A stretch of 64,000 bases of DNA from Jeotgalibacillus sp. ET6 (lineage in GTDB: Bacteria > Bacillota > Bacilli > Bacillales > Jeotgalibacillaceae), in contig NZ_JARUIU010000009.1 in the NCBI RefSeq assembly GCF_029667115.1, positions 1 to 64,000 on the forward strand, in the 5' to 3' direction. Both the position numbers and the translations under genes were made by a program. The notes beneath the pieces were generated by a model. It did no database searches, was not told the DNA's origin, and worked only from the letters and a program-made list of their open reading frames with translations. Positions 17,307 to 27,037 of this stretch are shown here, one piece after another. Position 1 is the stretch's first letter. Each line of letters begins with the position of its first letter.

Positions 17307-17780
17307 TTACTCGTTCACAACATTCCGTTCAAAGAACTCTTCATACTCGCTTTCACTTGCGGCACCGACAATTCCGTCAACGGCTTGTCCGTCTTCAAAA
17401 TGAACGAGTGTAGGTGTGGACTGGATAGAATATTTGTTAAATTGATCTCGAAATTCTATTAAATTCATTTGTACCATATCCACGTCCATTTCCTCAGCAA
17501 GAGGAGCTAGCATAGGTGTTGTTTCCAGACAATACTGGCATTCAGGACTGAAGAAATAAACAGTTGTTGGTTCACCGCTTGAAATTCTTTCGTCTAATTC
17601 ATCCGGTAAAATCTGATTTGCATAATTAGGGTTATCCAGCAGATCAATTGTTGACTGTCTTAAGTCCTCTTTTCCATACGGGTTATCCTCGGTTTTCGAG
17701 GCATTTTGTATATTGGTAATAATAAAAATAGAAGCAAAGATCACAATAATGATTGCTCCGAAGATGAGTACTTTTTTCAT
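17307..17780 (-). CDS. Membrane-anchored thioredoxin-like thiol oxidoreductase
   Basis: A 157-aa extracytoplasmic protein. Residues 4-24 form a signal anchor and the thioredoxin-like domain carries the active site PECQYCLETTP, with a cis-proline in IQSTPTLVHF. Its ATG overlaps the stop codon of the upstream bdbC by one base (TGATG), so the two are translationally coupled. The likely role is as partner of BdbC in disulfide formation or isomerisation of exported proteins. The CQYC dipeptide differs from the CPSC type of BdbD. Confidence 0.85.
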   Translation of the reverse strand: MKKVLIFGAIIIVIFASIFIITNIQNASKTEDNPYGKEDLRQSTIDLLDNPNYANQILPDELDERISSGEPTTVYFFSPECQYCLETTPMLAPLAEEMDVDMVQMNLIEFRDQFNKYSIQSTPTLVHFEDGQAVDGIVGAASESEYEEFFERNVVNE

Positions 17781-18208
17781 CAGGCTTTTTCCCCTTTCAA
17801 CTGCTTTAAAATAAGTAAGCTAAAAATAAAAATGATGGCAAAAGCGGTTAATGCAAGAAATGGAATCGTAATAAACCCGAGCCAGTTAATGTATTCTCCC
17901 GTACATGGAACCATTCCGCAGGCAGGAGCATTGTCTGACAGAAAATCAAGCTTTTGAATGCCATAATGATAGATCGAAACAAGTCCGCCGATTCCTGATA
18001 AACAGGCAGAATAAAAGGCTGCTTTAGGATCCTTCCTGTATATTGCCGCAGCAAGCAGAATGACAATCGGGTACATAAAAATCCTTTGGTACCAGCACAA
18101 TTCACATGGCTCATACCCTCTTATTTCAGAAAAATAAAGAGACCCCATTGCAGCTACCAAAGAAGCAGCCCAAGCTGTAAAAAGGAAATTCTCCGTTTTT
18201 TTCTCCAT
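17780..18208 (-). CDS. bdbC: Disulfide bond formation protein BdbC (DsbB-like)
   Basis: A 142-aa, four-span quinone-dependent thiol oxidoreductase that reoxidises an extracytoplasmic dithiol partner. It has the first-loop pair in GYEPCELCWYQRIFMYP and the second-loop pair in ACGMVPCTGEYINW, both typical of BdbC. ATG 18208 follows AAAAGAGGCATC; the open frame upstream to 18310 has no support. It is the first gene of a two-gene operon with the CQYC thioredoxin-like gene. Confidence 0.92.
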   Translation of the reverse strand: MEKKTENFLFTAWAASLVAAMGSLYFSEIRGYEPCELCWYQRIFMYPIVILLAAAIYRKDPKAAFYSACLSGIGGLVSIYHYGIQKLDFLSDNAPACGMVPCTGEYINWLGFITIPFLALTAFAIIFIFSLLILKQLKGEKA

Positions 18209-18530
18209 TTTGATGCCTCTTTTCTTCTCAATCGTATTTAAATGGTGATTCATGAAGATTGTAAAAGGTAATGATGAATATGACAAGCTGATCTTACTAA
18301 AATGAGGCAACTATTTTATAAATTTGTCTATTCTTTGGCAGTTAATTAAAGTAACCAATTTTCATCATACTCAAAGTATGAACGTGTTTCAACCAGCTTT
18401 TCTTACAAATAAAGATTAAATGCAAAACGATTCCAAAGTGCAATTGCACAAGCTATAATATGAAAGGGTAATAAAGCGTTTATGTTCCAGGCAAAAAGGG
18501 GATATGAAACGTTGTGAAGGAGTGGGAAGT
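18209..18530. other. Divergent promoter region bdbC / yhcX
   Basis: No gene. A perfect small palindrome CATACTcaaAGTATG lies at 18366-18380. TATAAT at 18454 is a likely -10 for the rightward gene. No repeat copy is present. Confidence 0.45.
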
Positions 18531-20072
18531 ATGTCTGAGAAATTAGATTTAACGCAGTTTGAAAAAAAGATGATTATTCGAACAATGATTCATCCTGATA
18601 TAGAAAAAATAATTGAAATGCAGCGCCTTTGTTTTCCGGGTATGGAGCCATGGAAAATAGAACAGCTTGAGAGCCATCTCGATACATTTCCTGATGGGCA
18701 GCTTGTTGCCGAACTGGACGGAGAAATTATTGGTTCTTGCTCAAGCCTGATCATAAACTTCGACGAGTACGATGACCGCCACACATGGGACGATGTTACA
18801 GACGAAGGTTATATCACCAATCATAATCCTGATGGATATAACCTGTATGGAATAGAAGTTATGGTGCATCCTGAATACCGGCGCATGAAAGTAGGACACA
18901 GATTGTACGAAGCAAGACGCGAACTGGCTCGTGAGTACAAACTGAAAAGTATCATCATTGGAGGCCGCATCCCGAATTTTCATAAATATGCTGATGAAAT
19001 GTCTCCAAGGGAATATGTAGATTCTGTACAGATGCATAAGGTGTATGATCCAGTCCTATCCTTTCAGCTTTTAAACGGATTTACCTTGATGAGGATCAAT
19101 CCGAATTATCTGCCGGATGATAAGCAATCAAACAAATATGCTACTTTGATGGAATGGAACAATGTGGATTACCGTCCAAATTCCAAGCGTCACTTTAAAA
19201 CGAGCCACCCAGTCCGGATTTGTGTGGTTCAGTACATGATGCGTCAAATTGATTCCTTTACAGACTTTGCAAACCAGGTGGAGTATTTTACGGATGTAGC
19301 TTCAGATGCTCATTCTGATTTTGTAGTATTTCCGGAAATTTTTACTACTCAGCTGATGTCCTTTTTAAATGAGAAATCTCCGAGTATGGCGGTTAGAAAA
19401 CTGACAGATTATACAGAAGATTATATTGAACTCTTTACCGATCTTGCAGTTCGCTACAATGTAAATATAATCGGAGGCTCTCACTTTGTAAAAGAGGATG
19501 ACGACGAAATCTACAATATCGCGTATTTATTCCGCAGAGACGGGACGATTGAAAAGCAGTACAAGCTGCATATTACACCGAATGAACGAAAATGGTGGGG
19601 AATAAGTGCCGGCGATCAGGTACGGGTGTTTGATACAGATTGCGGGAAAATCGCAATTCAGATCTGTTATGACATCGAATTTCCGGAGCTCGCCCGCATC
19701 GCCACAGATAAAGGGGCAAAAATTATCTTTACCCCGTTCTGTACGGAAGACCGTCAAGGCTATCTGCGTGTGCGCTATTGCTCACAGGCTAGAGCGGTTG
19801 AAAATCAAATCTATACCGTTATTTCAGGGACAGTCGGCAATCTTCCTGAAACAGAAAATATGGATATACAATACGCCCAGTCCGGGATTTTTGCGCCATC
19901 TGATTTTGAATTTGCACGTGACGGAATTGTAGGTGAAACAGATCCAAATCTCGAAATGGTGATGATTGGAGATGTGGACCTGGAAATTCTCCGCCGTCAG
20001 CGGCAAAGCGGAACGGTTCGCCAGCTGAAGGACAGAAGACATGATATCTACAATATAGAATACAAAAAATAG
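18531..20072 (+). CDS. yhcX: GNAT acetyltransferase fused to carbon-nitrogen hydrolase (YhcX)
   Basis: A 513-aa two-domain protein of the same length as B. subtilis YhcX. Residues 1-220 are a GNAT fold (GIEVMVHPEYRRMKVGHRLYEARRE is the acetyl-CoA loop). Residues 230-513 are a nitrilase-superfamily domain with the Glu-Lys-Cys triad in FPEIF, YKLHITPNE and QICYDIEFPE. ATG 18531 follows GAAGGAGTGGG. The fusion suggests coupled amide hydrolysis and acylation of one metabolite, but the substrate is unknown. Confidence 0.93.
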   Translation: MSEKLDLTQFEKKMIIRTMIHPDIEKIIEMQRLCFPGMEPWKIEQLESHLDTFPDGQLVAELDGEIIGSCSSLIINFDEYDDRHTWDDVTDEGYITNHNPDGYNLYGIEVMVHPEYRRMKVGHRLYEARRELAREYKLKSIIIGGRIPNFHKYADEMSPREYVDSVQMHKVYDPVLSFQLLNGFTLMRINPNYLPDDKQSNKYATLMEWNNVDYRPNSKRHFKTSHPVRICVVQYMMRQIDSFTDFANQVEYFTDVASDAHSDFVVFPEIFTTQLMSFLNEKSPSMAVRKLTDYTEDYIELFTDLAVRYNVNIIGGSHFVKEDDDEIYNIAYLFRRDGTIEKQYKLHITPNERKWWGISAGDQVRVFDTDCGKIAIQICYDIEFPELARIATDKGAKIIFTPFCTEDRQGYLRVRYCSQARAVENQIYTVISGTVGNLPETENMDIQYAQSGIFAPSDFEFARDGIVGETDPNLEMVMIGDVDLEILRRQRQSGTVRQLKDRRHDIYNIEYKK

Positions 20073-20117
20073 TCATTGGCCTGCTATAAGATTTAAGATA
20101 AAGCATCACTCATTACG

Positions 20118-20347
20118 GAGGCTGGGACATAACTCATAAAAGTTTAAAAAAAGAGGACATATTTATTACTAGTAGTAGGTGAGCGGAGCGGAAGGTGGCG
20201 ACTCCTGCAGGATATGACGGCAAGCTGAGACTTTACAGGGCAAGGCCCTGAAAAGGCTCAGCGCCGTACCTGCGGAAAGCGTCCGCCTGAAGCGAAGTGA
20301 ACCGGTCGTAGAGCTTGAGACACTTATGTCCCAAGCTCTTTATTTTC
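20118..20347 (+). repeat. Interspersed ~230-bp element, copy E (full length)
   Basis: One of the best preserved copies. It starts GAGGCTGGGACATAACTC, continues GTAGGTGAGCGGAGCGGAAG, CTCCTGCAGGATATGACGG, CTGCGGAAAGCGTCCGCCTG and GAAGTGAACCGGTCG, and ends with hairpin GAGCTTGAGACACTTATGTCCCAAGCTC. Its two ends are inverted repeats of each other (GAGGCTGGGACA against TGTCCCAAGCTC). It lies between yhcX and pgcA, hairpin towards pgcA. Confidence 0.9.
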
Positions 20348-20592
20348 TTATTTATGATTTAAACATATAAAGAAAGTTTAGACGGCCAAGGTATACTTCA
20401 TGTAAAAATTGGGTATTGGTTTGTACAGTCTTCAAAACAGCTTCCATATAAATGGCGGCAGCATTCGTTATTACTGTCTGTGTGCTTTTCATATTTTTTC
20501 TCGCGGCATGTGGTTCTGCGTCAATTCTAAACCTGGTTCATGATACAATTAAACCGAGGCGTGTCCTTAGTTAAAACTGGAGGAGGTATACT
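20348..20592. other. Upstream region of pgcA with extended -10 promoter
   Basis: TGATACAAT (around 20541-20549) is an extended -10 with the start codon about 45 bases downstream, so it probably drives pgcA. A 40-codon frame with an LAAC lipobox at 20452-20574 runs across this promoter but has no ribosome site. Confidence 0.45.
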
Positions 20593-22323
20593 ATGAGCTA
20601 TCAACAATCGTATGAAAAATGGTTTTCATTTGATCAGCTGGACGAAGAGGTTTTTTCTGAACTGGAGCAAATGAAGGATAATGAAAAAGGAAAAGAAGAC
20701 GCATTTTATAAAAACCTTGAATTCGGCACTGGCGGCATGCGCGGAGAGATTGGTGCAGGCACAAACCGGATGAATCTTTATACCGTCCGAAAGGCAGCGG
20801 AAGGATTGGCCCGCTATATAGAGAAGAAAGGTCCTGATGCGGTTAAAAGAGGGGTAGTTTTGGCTTATGACTGCAGAAGGAAATCTCCTGAGTTTTCTCT
20901 TGAAATTGCACGGACTCTTGCTTCACATGGTATTCAGACCTATGTGTTTGAGTCGCTGCGCTCGACTCCGCAGCTGTCCTTTGCTGTGAGATCTTTACAT
21001 ACATACATGGGAGGCATGATCACAGCGAGCCACAATCCTCCTGAATACAATGGATTTAAAGTTTACGGTGAAGATGGCGCCCAGCTTAATTTAGCAGATG
21101 CAGATGCTGTTATTGAAGAAATAAATGCGATTGATAATGAGCTTGATATTCAAGTGAAATCCATCGATGAATTGAAGGAATCGGGCTTAATCGAAATGAT
21201 TTCATCTTCTGTGGATGACTCATATGTAGAACATCTTATAACCGTTTCTGAAAAGCCTCAATTAGCAAAGGAATCCGATTTAAAAGTTGTGTTTTCTCCT
21301 TTGCATGGAGCATCAAATGAAATGGTTCAGCGCGGTCTTAAAGCGCTCGGATATAAACATATTCATATCGTAAAAGAGCAGGAAGAGCCGGATTCAGAGT
21401 TTCCAACTGTCGCTTCTCCAAATCCGGAAGAACCCGGGGCCTTTGAATATGCGATCAGAGATGGAAAAGAAATAGGGGCAGACCTATTAATCACGGCAGA
21501 TCCTGATGGAGACCGCTTAGGTTTAGCTGTTAAAGGACCGGATGATGAATATGTATTATTGACCGGAAATCAAACAGGGGCGCTTTTGCTTAATTACCTG
21601 CTTGGCCGGAAAAGTGAAAAAGGAAATCTTCCTCAAAATGGAAGAGTGTTTAAGACAATTGTTACCTCTGAAATCGGTCGAAAAATAGCAGAGCATTATG
21701 GTGCGACGACAGAAGATGTTCTGACTGGTTTTAAGTTCATTGGAGAAAAAATCAAGATGTATGAAAAAACCGGCGAGCATACTTTTTTATTCGGATATGA
21801 AGAAAGCTATGGCTATCTGGTCAAAGATTTTGCCCGTGATAAAGATGCAGTGCAGGCAGCTCTTTTAGCAGTAGAAGCAGCAGCCTTTCATAAACAGCAG
21901 GGACATACACTGTATGAGGTTTTATTGTCCTTATTTGAAACGCACGGCTATTACAAAGAAGGTCTTGAGTCGCTGACACTTAAAGGAAAAGAAGGAGCTG
22001 ATAAAATTCAGTCCATATTGACCGGTTTCCGTGAGCATCCGATCAGGGAAATTGCTGGACTTGCTGTTCATTCTCAAGAAGATTACGGAACTCAAAAACG
22101 ACTGATAACGGCTAAAGGAAAAGAAGAGGACATTTCACTGCCAGCTTCGAATGTATTGAAATACTTTTTAGAGGATGGCTCATGGGTTTGCATCCGTCCA
22201 AGCGGTACGGAGCCGAAAGTAAAATTTTATTTCAGCGTAATCGGATCAAGTCTTAAAGACAGTGAAAAAAAGCTTTCCCAAATAAAAGAATCCTTTATGG
22301 ATAAAGTTCACTCAATGGTATAA
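20593..22323 (+). CDS. pgcA: Phosphoglucomutase / phospho-sugar mutase PgcA
   Basis: A 576-aa alpha-D-phosphohexomutase interconverting glucose-6-phosphate and glucose-1-phosphate for UDP-glucose, teichoic acid and glycolipid synthesis. All four motifs are present: phosphoserine loop [19 protein letters not shown], metal loop ADPDGDRLG, sugar loop GYEESYGYL and phosphate loop [20 protein letters not shown] precedes the ATG. It matches B. subtilis yhxB/pgcA. Confidence 0.95.
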   Translation: MSYQQSYEKWFSFDQLDEEVFSELEQMKDNEKGKEDAFYKNLEFGTGGMRGEIGAGTNRMNLYTVRKAAEGLARYIEKKGPDAVKRGVVLAYDCRRKSPEFSLEIARTLASHGIQTYVFESLRSTPQLSFAVRSLHTYMGGMITASHNPPEYNGFKVYGEDGAQLNLADADAVIEEINAIDNELDIQVKSIDELKESGLIEMISSSVDDSYVEHLITVSEKPQLAKESDLKVVFSPLHGASNEMVQRGLKALGYKHIHIVKEQEEPDSEFPTVASPNPEEPGAFEYAIRDGKEIGADLLITADPDGDRLGLAVKGPDDEYVLLTGNQTGALLLNYLLGRKSEKGNLPQNGRVFKTIVTSEIGRKIAEHYGATTEDVLTGFKFIGEKIKMYEKTGEHTFLFGYEESYGYLVKDFARDKDAVQAALLAVEAAAFHKQQGHTLYEVLLSLFETHGYYKEGLESLTLKGKEGADKIQSILTGFREHPIREIAGLAVHSQEDYGTQKRLITAKGKEEDISLPASNVLKYFLEDGSWVCIRPSGTEPKVKFYFSVIGSSLKDSEKKLSQIKESFMDKVHSMV

Positions 22324-22351
22324 ATCATCTCCATTGTAAAAGAAGTTCTTA

Positions 22352-22381
22352 GGCAGCCTTTGTTAACAGGGGCTGTCTTTA
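22352..22381 (+). terminator. Probable terminator of pgcA
   Basis: GGCAGCC and GGCTGTC form the stem, followed by TTTAGTTT. The hairpin is short and the T-run weak. Confidence 0.45.
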
Positions 22382-22524
22382 GTTTGATATAAGCAAATAA
22401 GCATTAACCATCAGTTACATAAATTGAGGAATAGAAGCTAAAATTAAATACAGCCCTCCACTCATTTACAAGAAATTTTAGTGTTTAGACTAAAACGAAC
22501 TTCTTCAATGGGTGGCGGCTTTTT

Positions 22525-22761
22525 TTATAGAACGCTGACAACAGGCGACCTGAATTTTGAAGCACAAAATTCAGCGTAGCGGAATAACTCTGTGTAATGA
22601 TAAGCAGTGGTTTCCTGAGGTTGAGGGTAGTGGATCCCTTTTAACAAAAGTTTAATTTTTCTGGATAGCAGATCATCCTTCGTGCGAACCATTAAAATCA
22701 GCATGTCATCCCATGAATGGCGGTACAAATAAAGCAAGGTGCGGTCATAGTCATTGTTCAT
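22525..22761 (-). CDS. YhdB-like small protein
   Basis: A 78-aa protein starting MNNDYDRTLLYLYRHSWDDM with a DDLLSRKIKLLLKG middle. This and its position next to spoVR suggest B. subtilis YhdB, recalled from memory and not aligned. ATG 22761 has AAAGGAGGATGG upstream, though with long spacing; the frame open to 22911 has no other supported start. Divergent to spoVR. Function unknown. An AT-rich hairpin TTTTAGT/ACTAAAA lies just past its stop. Confidence 0.65.
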   Translation of the reverse strand: MNNDYDRTLLYLYRHSWDDMLILMVRTKDDLLSRKIKLLLKGIHYPQPQETTAYHYTELFRYAEFCASKFRSPVVSVL

Positions 22762-23019
22762 GTCTACTGTCCATCCTCCTTTCAGAGAAGTTACCATTAG
22801 TATGTGCTGAAAAGCAGGAATTTGTTCTGAAAAAAACAAGTGAAAATATGGAGTGTCTGGACGGTGTTTACTTGTTTTACTATAGTTCAACGGACTATTT
22901 AAGCTTTTCAATGGATGAAATTTCTTCTAGTACCCAATGACTCCCAGTATAGAGAATCAATAAACCAACAATCATGAACTTTTACTTCCAACATATATTT
23001 TAAGGAGGGAAGGGACGTG

Positions 23020-24432
23020 ATGACTGTGAGTGACAAAGACCTCATAAGAGCAATCGATGAAATAACCGAAGTCGCAAAAGGATTTGGACTTGATTTTTTT
23101 CCAATGAGATATGAAATTTGCCCTGCATCTATTTTGTATACGTTTGGTGCTTACGGAATGCCTATCCGTTTTTCCCATTGGAGCTTTGGAAAGCAATATC
23201 ATAAGATGAAGCTGCAATATGATCTGGGACTGAGTAAAATTTACGAATTAGTGATAAATTCTAATCCTTGCTATGCATTTTTATTGGATACCAATTCGTT
23301 AATCCAAAACAAACTGATTGTAGCCCATGTTTTAGCGCACTGCGACTTTTTTAAAAACAATGTGCGGTTCAGTCAAACGAAACGGGATATGGTTAATAGT
23401 ATGACTGCCACAGCCGAGAGAATCAGAGCATATGAAATGGAAGTTGGCAAACATGAGGTCGAAGAATTTCTTGACGCTGTGCTGGCCATTGAAGAACATG
23501 TGGATCCTTCTTTTTCTAAGGCTTCATTTGACTGGAAGGTTGATGAGTGGGAAATTGAAGAAAGAGATTCAAAAAAGTCCCCATATGACGATCTTTGGAA
23601 TATGGAGTCATCGCCTAAACCAATTAACCGATCCAGAGTCAGGAGAAAAAGGTTCCCGCCTTCACCTGAAAAAGATCTGATGCTTTTTATTCAGCAATAC
23701 AGCCGTGAACTGGAAGAATGGCAGCGCGATATTATGACGATGATCCGTGAAGAAATGCTTTACTTCTGGCCGCAGCTTGAAACTAAAATCATGAACGAAG
23801 GCTGGGCATCCTACTGGCATCAGAAAATCATGAGGGAGCTGGATTTAACAAGCGGGGAATCCATTGAATTTGCAAAGCTGAATGCAAATGTAGTGCAGCC
23901 ATCAAAAACACAGATTAATCCTTATTATTTAGGGTTAAAATTATTTGAACACATAGAGGACCGGTGGAATAACCCGGATGAAGAAGCCATTCGTAATGGC
24001 GTCAAACCGAATAGCGGGAGAGAAAAGATTTTTGAAGTCAGAGAAATCGAATCCGATCAATCTTTTATCCGCAATTATTTAACAAAGGAGTTTGTGGAGC
24101 AGGAGGATATGTTCCTGTTTCAGAAGGCCGGCAGAGATTACAGAATCGTTGGAAAAGAATGGGAAGGTGTTCGGGACGAGCTGATTTCTTCAAGGGTAAA
24201 TGGAGGATTTCCATACATTGTAGTAGAAGATGGAGATTATCTTAAAAATGGAGAACTGTACTTAATGCATATGTACGAGGGAACAGAGCTTGATATTGAT
24301 TATCTTGAGAGAGTGATGCCGCATATTCATCGCTTGTGGGGAAAAACGGTGCACCTTGAAACATTGGTAGACGGCAAAAGCATTTGCTTTGTGCATAACG
24401 GAAGAACGATGCAGCGCAAACATTTATCTTAA
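23020..24432 (+). CDS. spoVR: Stage V sporulation protein R
   Basis: A 470-aa cytosolic protein needed for normal spore cortex formation in B. subtilis. Highly conserved blocks are [61 protein letters not shown] and [21 protein letters not shown] at 23017 and ATG at 23020 are both possible; AAGGAGGGAAGG lies upstream and ATG is preferred. SpoVR, PrkA and YhbH families co-occur widely, and all three are within 18 kb here. Confidence 0.95.
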   Translation: MTVSDKDLIRAIDEITEVAKGFGLDFFPMRYEICPASILYTFGAYGMPIRFSHWSFGKQYHKMKLQYDLGLSKIYELVINSNPCYAFLLDTNSLIQNKLIVAHVLAHCDFFKNNVRFSQTKRDMVNSMTATAERIRAYEMEVGKHEVEEFLDAVLAIEEHVDPSFSKASFDWKVDEWEIEERDSKKSPYDDLWNMESSPKPINRSRVRRKRFPPSPEKDLMLFIQQYSRELEEWQRDIMTMIREEMLYFWPQLETKIMNEGWASYWHQKIMRELDLTSGESIEFAKLNANVVQPSKTQINPYYLGLKLFEHIEDRWNNPDEEAIRNGVKPNSGREKIFEVREIESDQSFIRNYLTKEFVEQEDMFLFQKAGRDYRIVGKEWEGVRDELISSRVNGGFPYIVVEDGDYLKNGELYLMHMYEGTELDIDYLERVMPHIHRLWGKTVHLETLVDGKSICFVHNGRTMQRKHLS

Positions 24433-24451
24433 TTCGTGCTTGAAAAACGAT

Positions 24452-24497
24452 TAGGACCTGAAAGAAAAATTTTTCTTTTGGGTTCTCTCTTGTTTTC
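24452..24497 (+). terminator. Terminator of spoVR
   Basis: AGGACCTGAAAGAAAAA pairs with TTTTTCTTTTGGGTTCT, partly by G-T pairs, followed by CTCTTGTTTTC. Confidence 0.55.
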
Positions 24498-24611
24498 AGG
24501 GAGTAACTTTTCTTAAGTCAATACCGTCTTTATAGATGATACTAGCCAAAGCATCTAGAAAGGAGTACATAGCTGAGGTGAAGCAAAAATTGAATATGGC
24601 AGGGTGATCAA

Positions 24612-25442
24612 ATGGACTGGTGGGCGATTGTCGTCGCAGTTATATTAGGCATTGTAGAAGGATTGACTGAATTTGCACCTGTTTCTTCTACAGGCCACAT
24701 GATTATTGTTGATGATTTATGGTTAAAATCAAAAGAACTATTTAATCCGGATGTGGCAAATACATTTAAAATTGTGGTTCAGCTAGGCTCCATCTTAGCT
24801 GTTGTAGTGGTTTTTAAAGAAAGACTGATTAACCTTGTAAACGTCAATAAACAGACATTTAAAGCTGGTGCGCCTGTGCTGAAATGGCAGATGGTAGCAG
24901 CAGGTTTGCTTCCTGCAGTGATACTGGGCTTTCTATTTGAAGATTTTATAGATGAGCATCTATTTTCAATTGAAACGGTATTGATCGGATTAATTGGCGG
25001 ATCATTTTTAATGATCGCAGCAGACATTCTTCATAATAAGGGAAAACGAGTAACTCATACAGTTGATCAAATAACGTACCGACAGGCATTATTGATGGGT
25101 CTGTTTCAATGTATTGCGCTGTGGCCCGGCTTTTCAAGGTCAGGTTCCACCATTTCCGGCGGCGTTATTCTCGGCATCAGTCACCGCGCTTCAGCAGATT
25201 TTACATTTATCATGGCTGTACCAATTATGCTCGGAGCAAGCGGCTTGTCTTTAGTTAAGAACTGGTCTTATCTTTCTATAGATGCACTGCCATTTTTCAT
25301 AGCAGGCTTCGTAAGCGCCTTTTTATTTGCTTTATTATCTATACGCTTTTTCCTTGCGATGATCAGCCGGATCAAACTAATCCCCTTTGCGATTTACCGC
25401 CTGGTGTTAAGCGGTATTTTGATTTATATTGTTTATTTTTAA
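24612..25442 (+). CDS. uppP: Undecaprenyl-diphosphatase UppP (BacA)
   Basis: A 276-aa integral membrane enzyme that recycles undecaprenyl pyrophosphate to the monophosphate for cell wall synthesis; overproduction confers bacitracin resistance. Both active-site motifs are present: EGLTEFAPVSSTGH near residue 17 and GFSRSGSTISGG near residue 176. About seven to eight hydrophobic spans. The ribosome site is weak (GCAGGGTGATCAA). Monocistronic; repeat copy F follows its stop. Confidence 0.94.
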   Translation: MDWWAIVVAVILGIVEGLTEFAPVSSTGHMIIVDDLWLKSKELFNPDVANTFKIVVQLGSILAVVVVFKERLINLVNVNKQTFKAGAPVLKWQMVAAGLLPAVILGFLFEDFIDEHLFSIETVLIGLIGGSFLMIAADILHNKGKRVTHTVDQITYRQALLMGLFQCIALWPGFSRSGSTISGGVILGISHRASADFTFIMAVPIMLGASGLSLVKNWSYLSIDALPFFIAGFVSAFLFALLSIRFFLAMISRIKLIPFAIYRLVLSGILIYIVYF

Positions 25443-25499
25443 CTTGTAATCGGGTCGATATTTGTATGAATCGTTCCCATCTAATCTTTGATACGTGCA

Positions 25500-25722
25500 A
25501 AAGGAGTCTGGGACATAAGTGTCTCAGGCTCCTTGACCGGTTCACTGCACTTCAGGGGGACGCTTTCCGCAGGGACGGCTCTGAGCCTTCTTGTGCCCCG
25601 CCCAGCGAAGTCTCAAGCAGCCGTCATATCCTGCTGGAGTCGCCACCTTCCGCTCCGCTCACCTCATCTATTGATAGATACTGCATCATTTTTAACCTTC
25701 TTTTAGTTCTGTCCCAGTCTGT
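25500..25722 (-). repeat. Interspersed ~230-bp element, copy F (full length)
   Basis: It begins at the hairpin GGAGTCTGGGACATAAGTGTCTCAGGCTCC downstream of uppP, followed by the GGTTCACTGCACTTCAGG, GGACGCTTTCCGCAGGGACGG and TCCGCTCCGCTCACCTCAT segments. It ends with GTTCTGTCCCAGTCT. The hairpin end faces the uppP 3' end. Confidence 0.88.
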
Positions 25723-25754
25723 CTTCTTCGTTATCCGTTACAAATCACTAATCG

Positions 25755-26369
25755 TTAGTTTTTGTGCTTCTTCCTTTTTTTGCTGTACCAGAAGATGAAG
25801 AGAACAGCTGCTGCTCCGAGAACTGCGTATGCAATCGTTGAGTAGACGTCCATGAAACCCAAAATTTCTTCCCACGAGTCTCCCAATTGAGCTCCCACCA
25901 CGACTAAAATGGTATTCCAAATGATGGTGCCAAGTGTTGTGAAGATTAAAAATAATACAAACGGCATATTGGACATACCCGCTGGAATTGAAATCAGACT
26001 CCTGATAAGAGGCACCATTCTGCAAAAGAAAACAGTCCATACGCCATATCGGTCAAACCATGCATCTGCTCTATGCAAATCCTCTTTTTTTACTCTTAAA
26101 ATGTTTCCATATCGCTCAATGATTTTTTCCAGCCGTTCCACATCGACAAGAAGTCCAACCCCGTAAAGAATGACAGCTCCCGCGACAGATCCTGCAGTAG
26201 ATGCAATGATAACCCCCGTAACGGTTAGGTCAGTAGTGGTAGTCATAAATCCGCCAAAAGGGAGGATCACTTCTGAAGGAATAGGAGGAAAAAGATTTTC
26301 AAGTGCAATCATGAGAAAGATTCCGAAATACCCGTATTGCTCCATAAACGACATAACCCATTCCTGCAT
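25755..26369 (-). CDS. DedA-family membrane protein
   Basis: A 204-aa DedA/SNARE-associated protein, the family now linked to undecaprenyl phosphate and phospholipid translocation. The hallmark FFCRMVPLIRSLISIPAGMSNM is present, together with the N-terminal re-entrant ENLFPPIPSEVILPFGG. ATG 26369 follows GGAGAGTGAATGT. The gene is convergent with uppP, whose substrate belongs to the same lipid-carrier cycle. Cytoplasmic tail SKKRKKHKN. Confidence 0.9.
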   Translation of the reverse strand: MQEWVMSFMEQYGYFGIFLMIALENLFPPIPSEVILPFGGFMTTTTDLTVTGVIIASTAGSVAGAVILYGVGLLVDVERLEKIIERYGNILRVKKEDLHRADAWFDRYGVWTVFFCRMVPLIRSLISIPAGMSNMPFVLFLIFTTLGTIIWNTILVVVGAQLGDSWEEILGFMDVYSTIAYAVLGAAAVLFIFWYSKKRKKHKN

Positions 26370-26524
26370 ACATTCACTCTCCAAATCTTACTTGATAACG
26401 ATCATTGTCATTTTGTGTAATCCTAAATATTGTATCATTTTAATTTTATGTATTCACCGTTTATATTTATTATAGGAGGTAAATGGTTAGAACAAAGACA
26501 AATACTTAAAGGAGGCAGGATTCT

Positions 26525-27013
26525 ATGTCTTATATTCATCATTTAAGAAAAAAAATTGGACATGACCCGGTAAATTTAGTGGGGGTGGCTGTTCTTGTTT
26601 TTAATGATTCAGGAAATATTTTATTACAGAAAAGAACCGAAGGGATGTGGGGGCTCCCGGGAGGTTTTATTGAACTTGGTGAATCAACTGAGGATGCAGC
26701 AAGAAGAGAAGTAAAAGAAGAAACCGGCATTGCAATCGGCGGTGTTCAATTAATAGGAGTCTTATCGGGTAAAGAGTATTATGTAAAATTACCAAATGAG
26801 GATGAGTTTTATGCTGTAACTGTTGTGTACTATTCAAGAGAGATTCTTAGCGGAGAGCTGAAAGCAGATGGGATTGAAGGAGAAGAGGTGGAGTTTTTTC
26901 CGCCCAATGAATTACCTGAAGGGATAAGCCCCCGTGTAAAAGCAATGCTTCGATCTTCTGCTGAAGATTTAAAAGCCATGCAGGCTGAACATGAAAAAAA
27001 GGAAAAAGAATGA
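26525..27013 (+). CDS. Nudix hydrolase
   Basis: A 162-aa protein with a complete Nudix box GGFIELGESTEDAARREVKEETGI (Gx5Ex7REUxEExGU) and the preceding VGVAVLVFNDSGNILLQKR strand. It hydrolyses a nucleoside diphosphate linked to another group; the substrate is not predictable. AAAGGAGGCAGG precedes the ATG. Its C-terminal helix is very acidic/basic (AEHEKKEKE) and its 3' end forms a terminator shared with the convergent CDF gene. Confidence 0.9.
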   Translation: MSYIHHLRKKIGHDPVNLVGVAVLVFNDSGNILLQKRTEGMWGLPGGFIELGESTEDAARREVKEETGIAIGGVQLIGVLSGKEYYVKLPNEDEFYAVTVVYYSREILSGELKADGIEGEEVEFFPPNELPEGISPRVKAMLRSSAEDLKAMQAEHEKKEKE

Positions 27014-27033
27014 GCATTCTTCTTCCTTTTTTG
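26992..27033. terminator. Bidirectional terminator between Nudix and CDF genes
   Basis: AAAAAGGAAAAAGAAT-GAGC-ATTCTTCTTCCTTTTTT forms a hairpin with A-rich and T-rich flanks. The Nudix stop codon lies in its loop. Confidence 0.7.
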
Positions 27034-27037
27034 TGCA

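Noticed and set aside
20452-20574. 40-codon ORF with an LAAC lipobox upstream of pgcA
   Set aside because: No ribosome site, and the frame runs across the likely pgcA promoter; small lipoprotein not supported.
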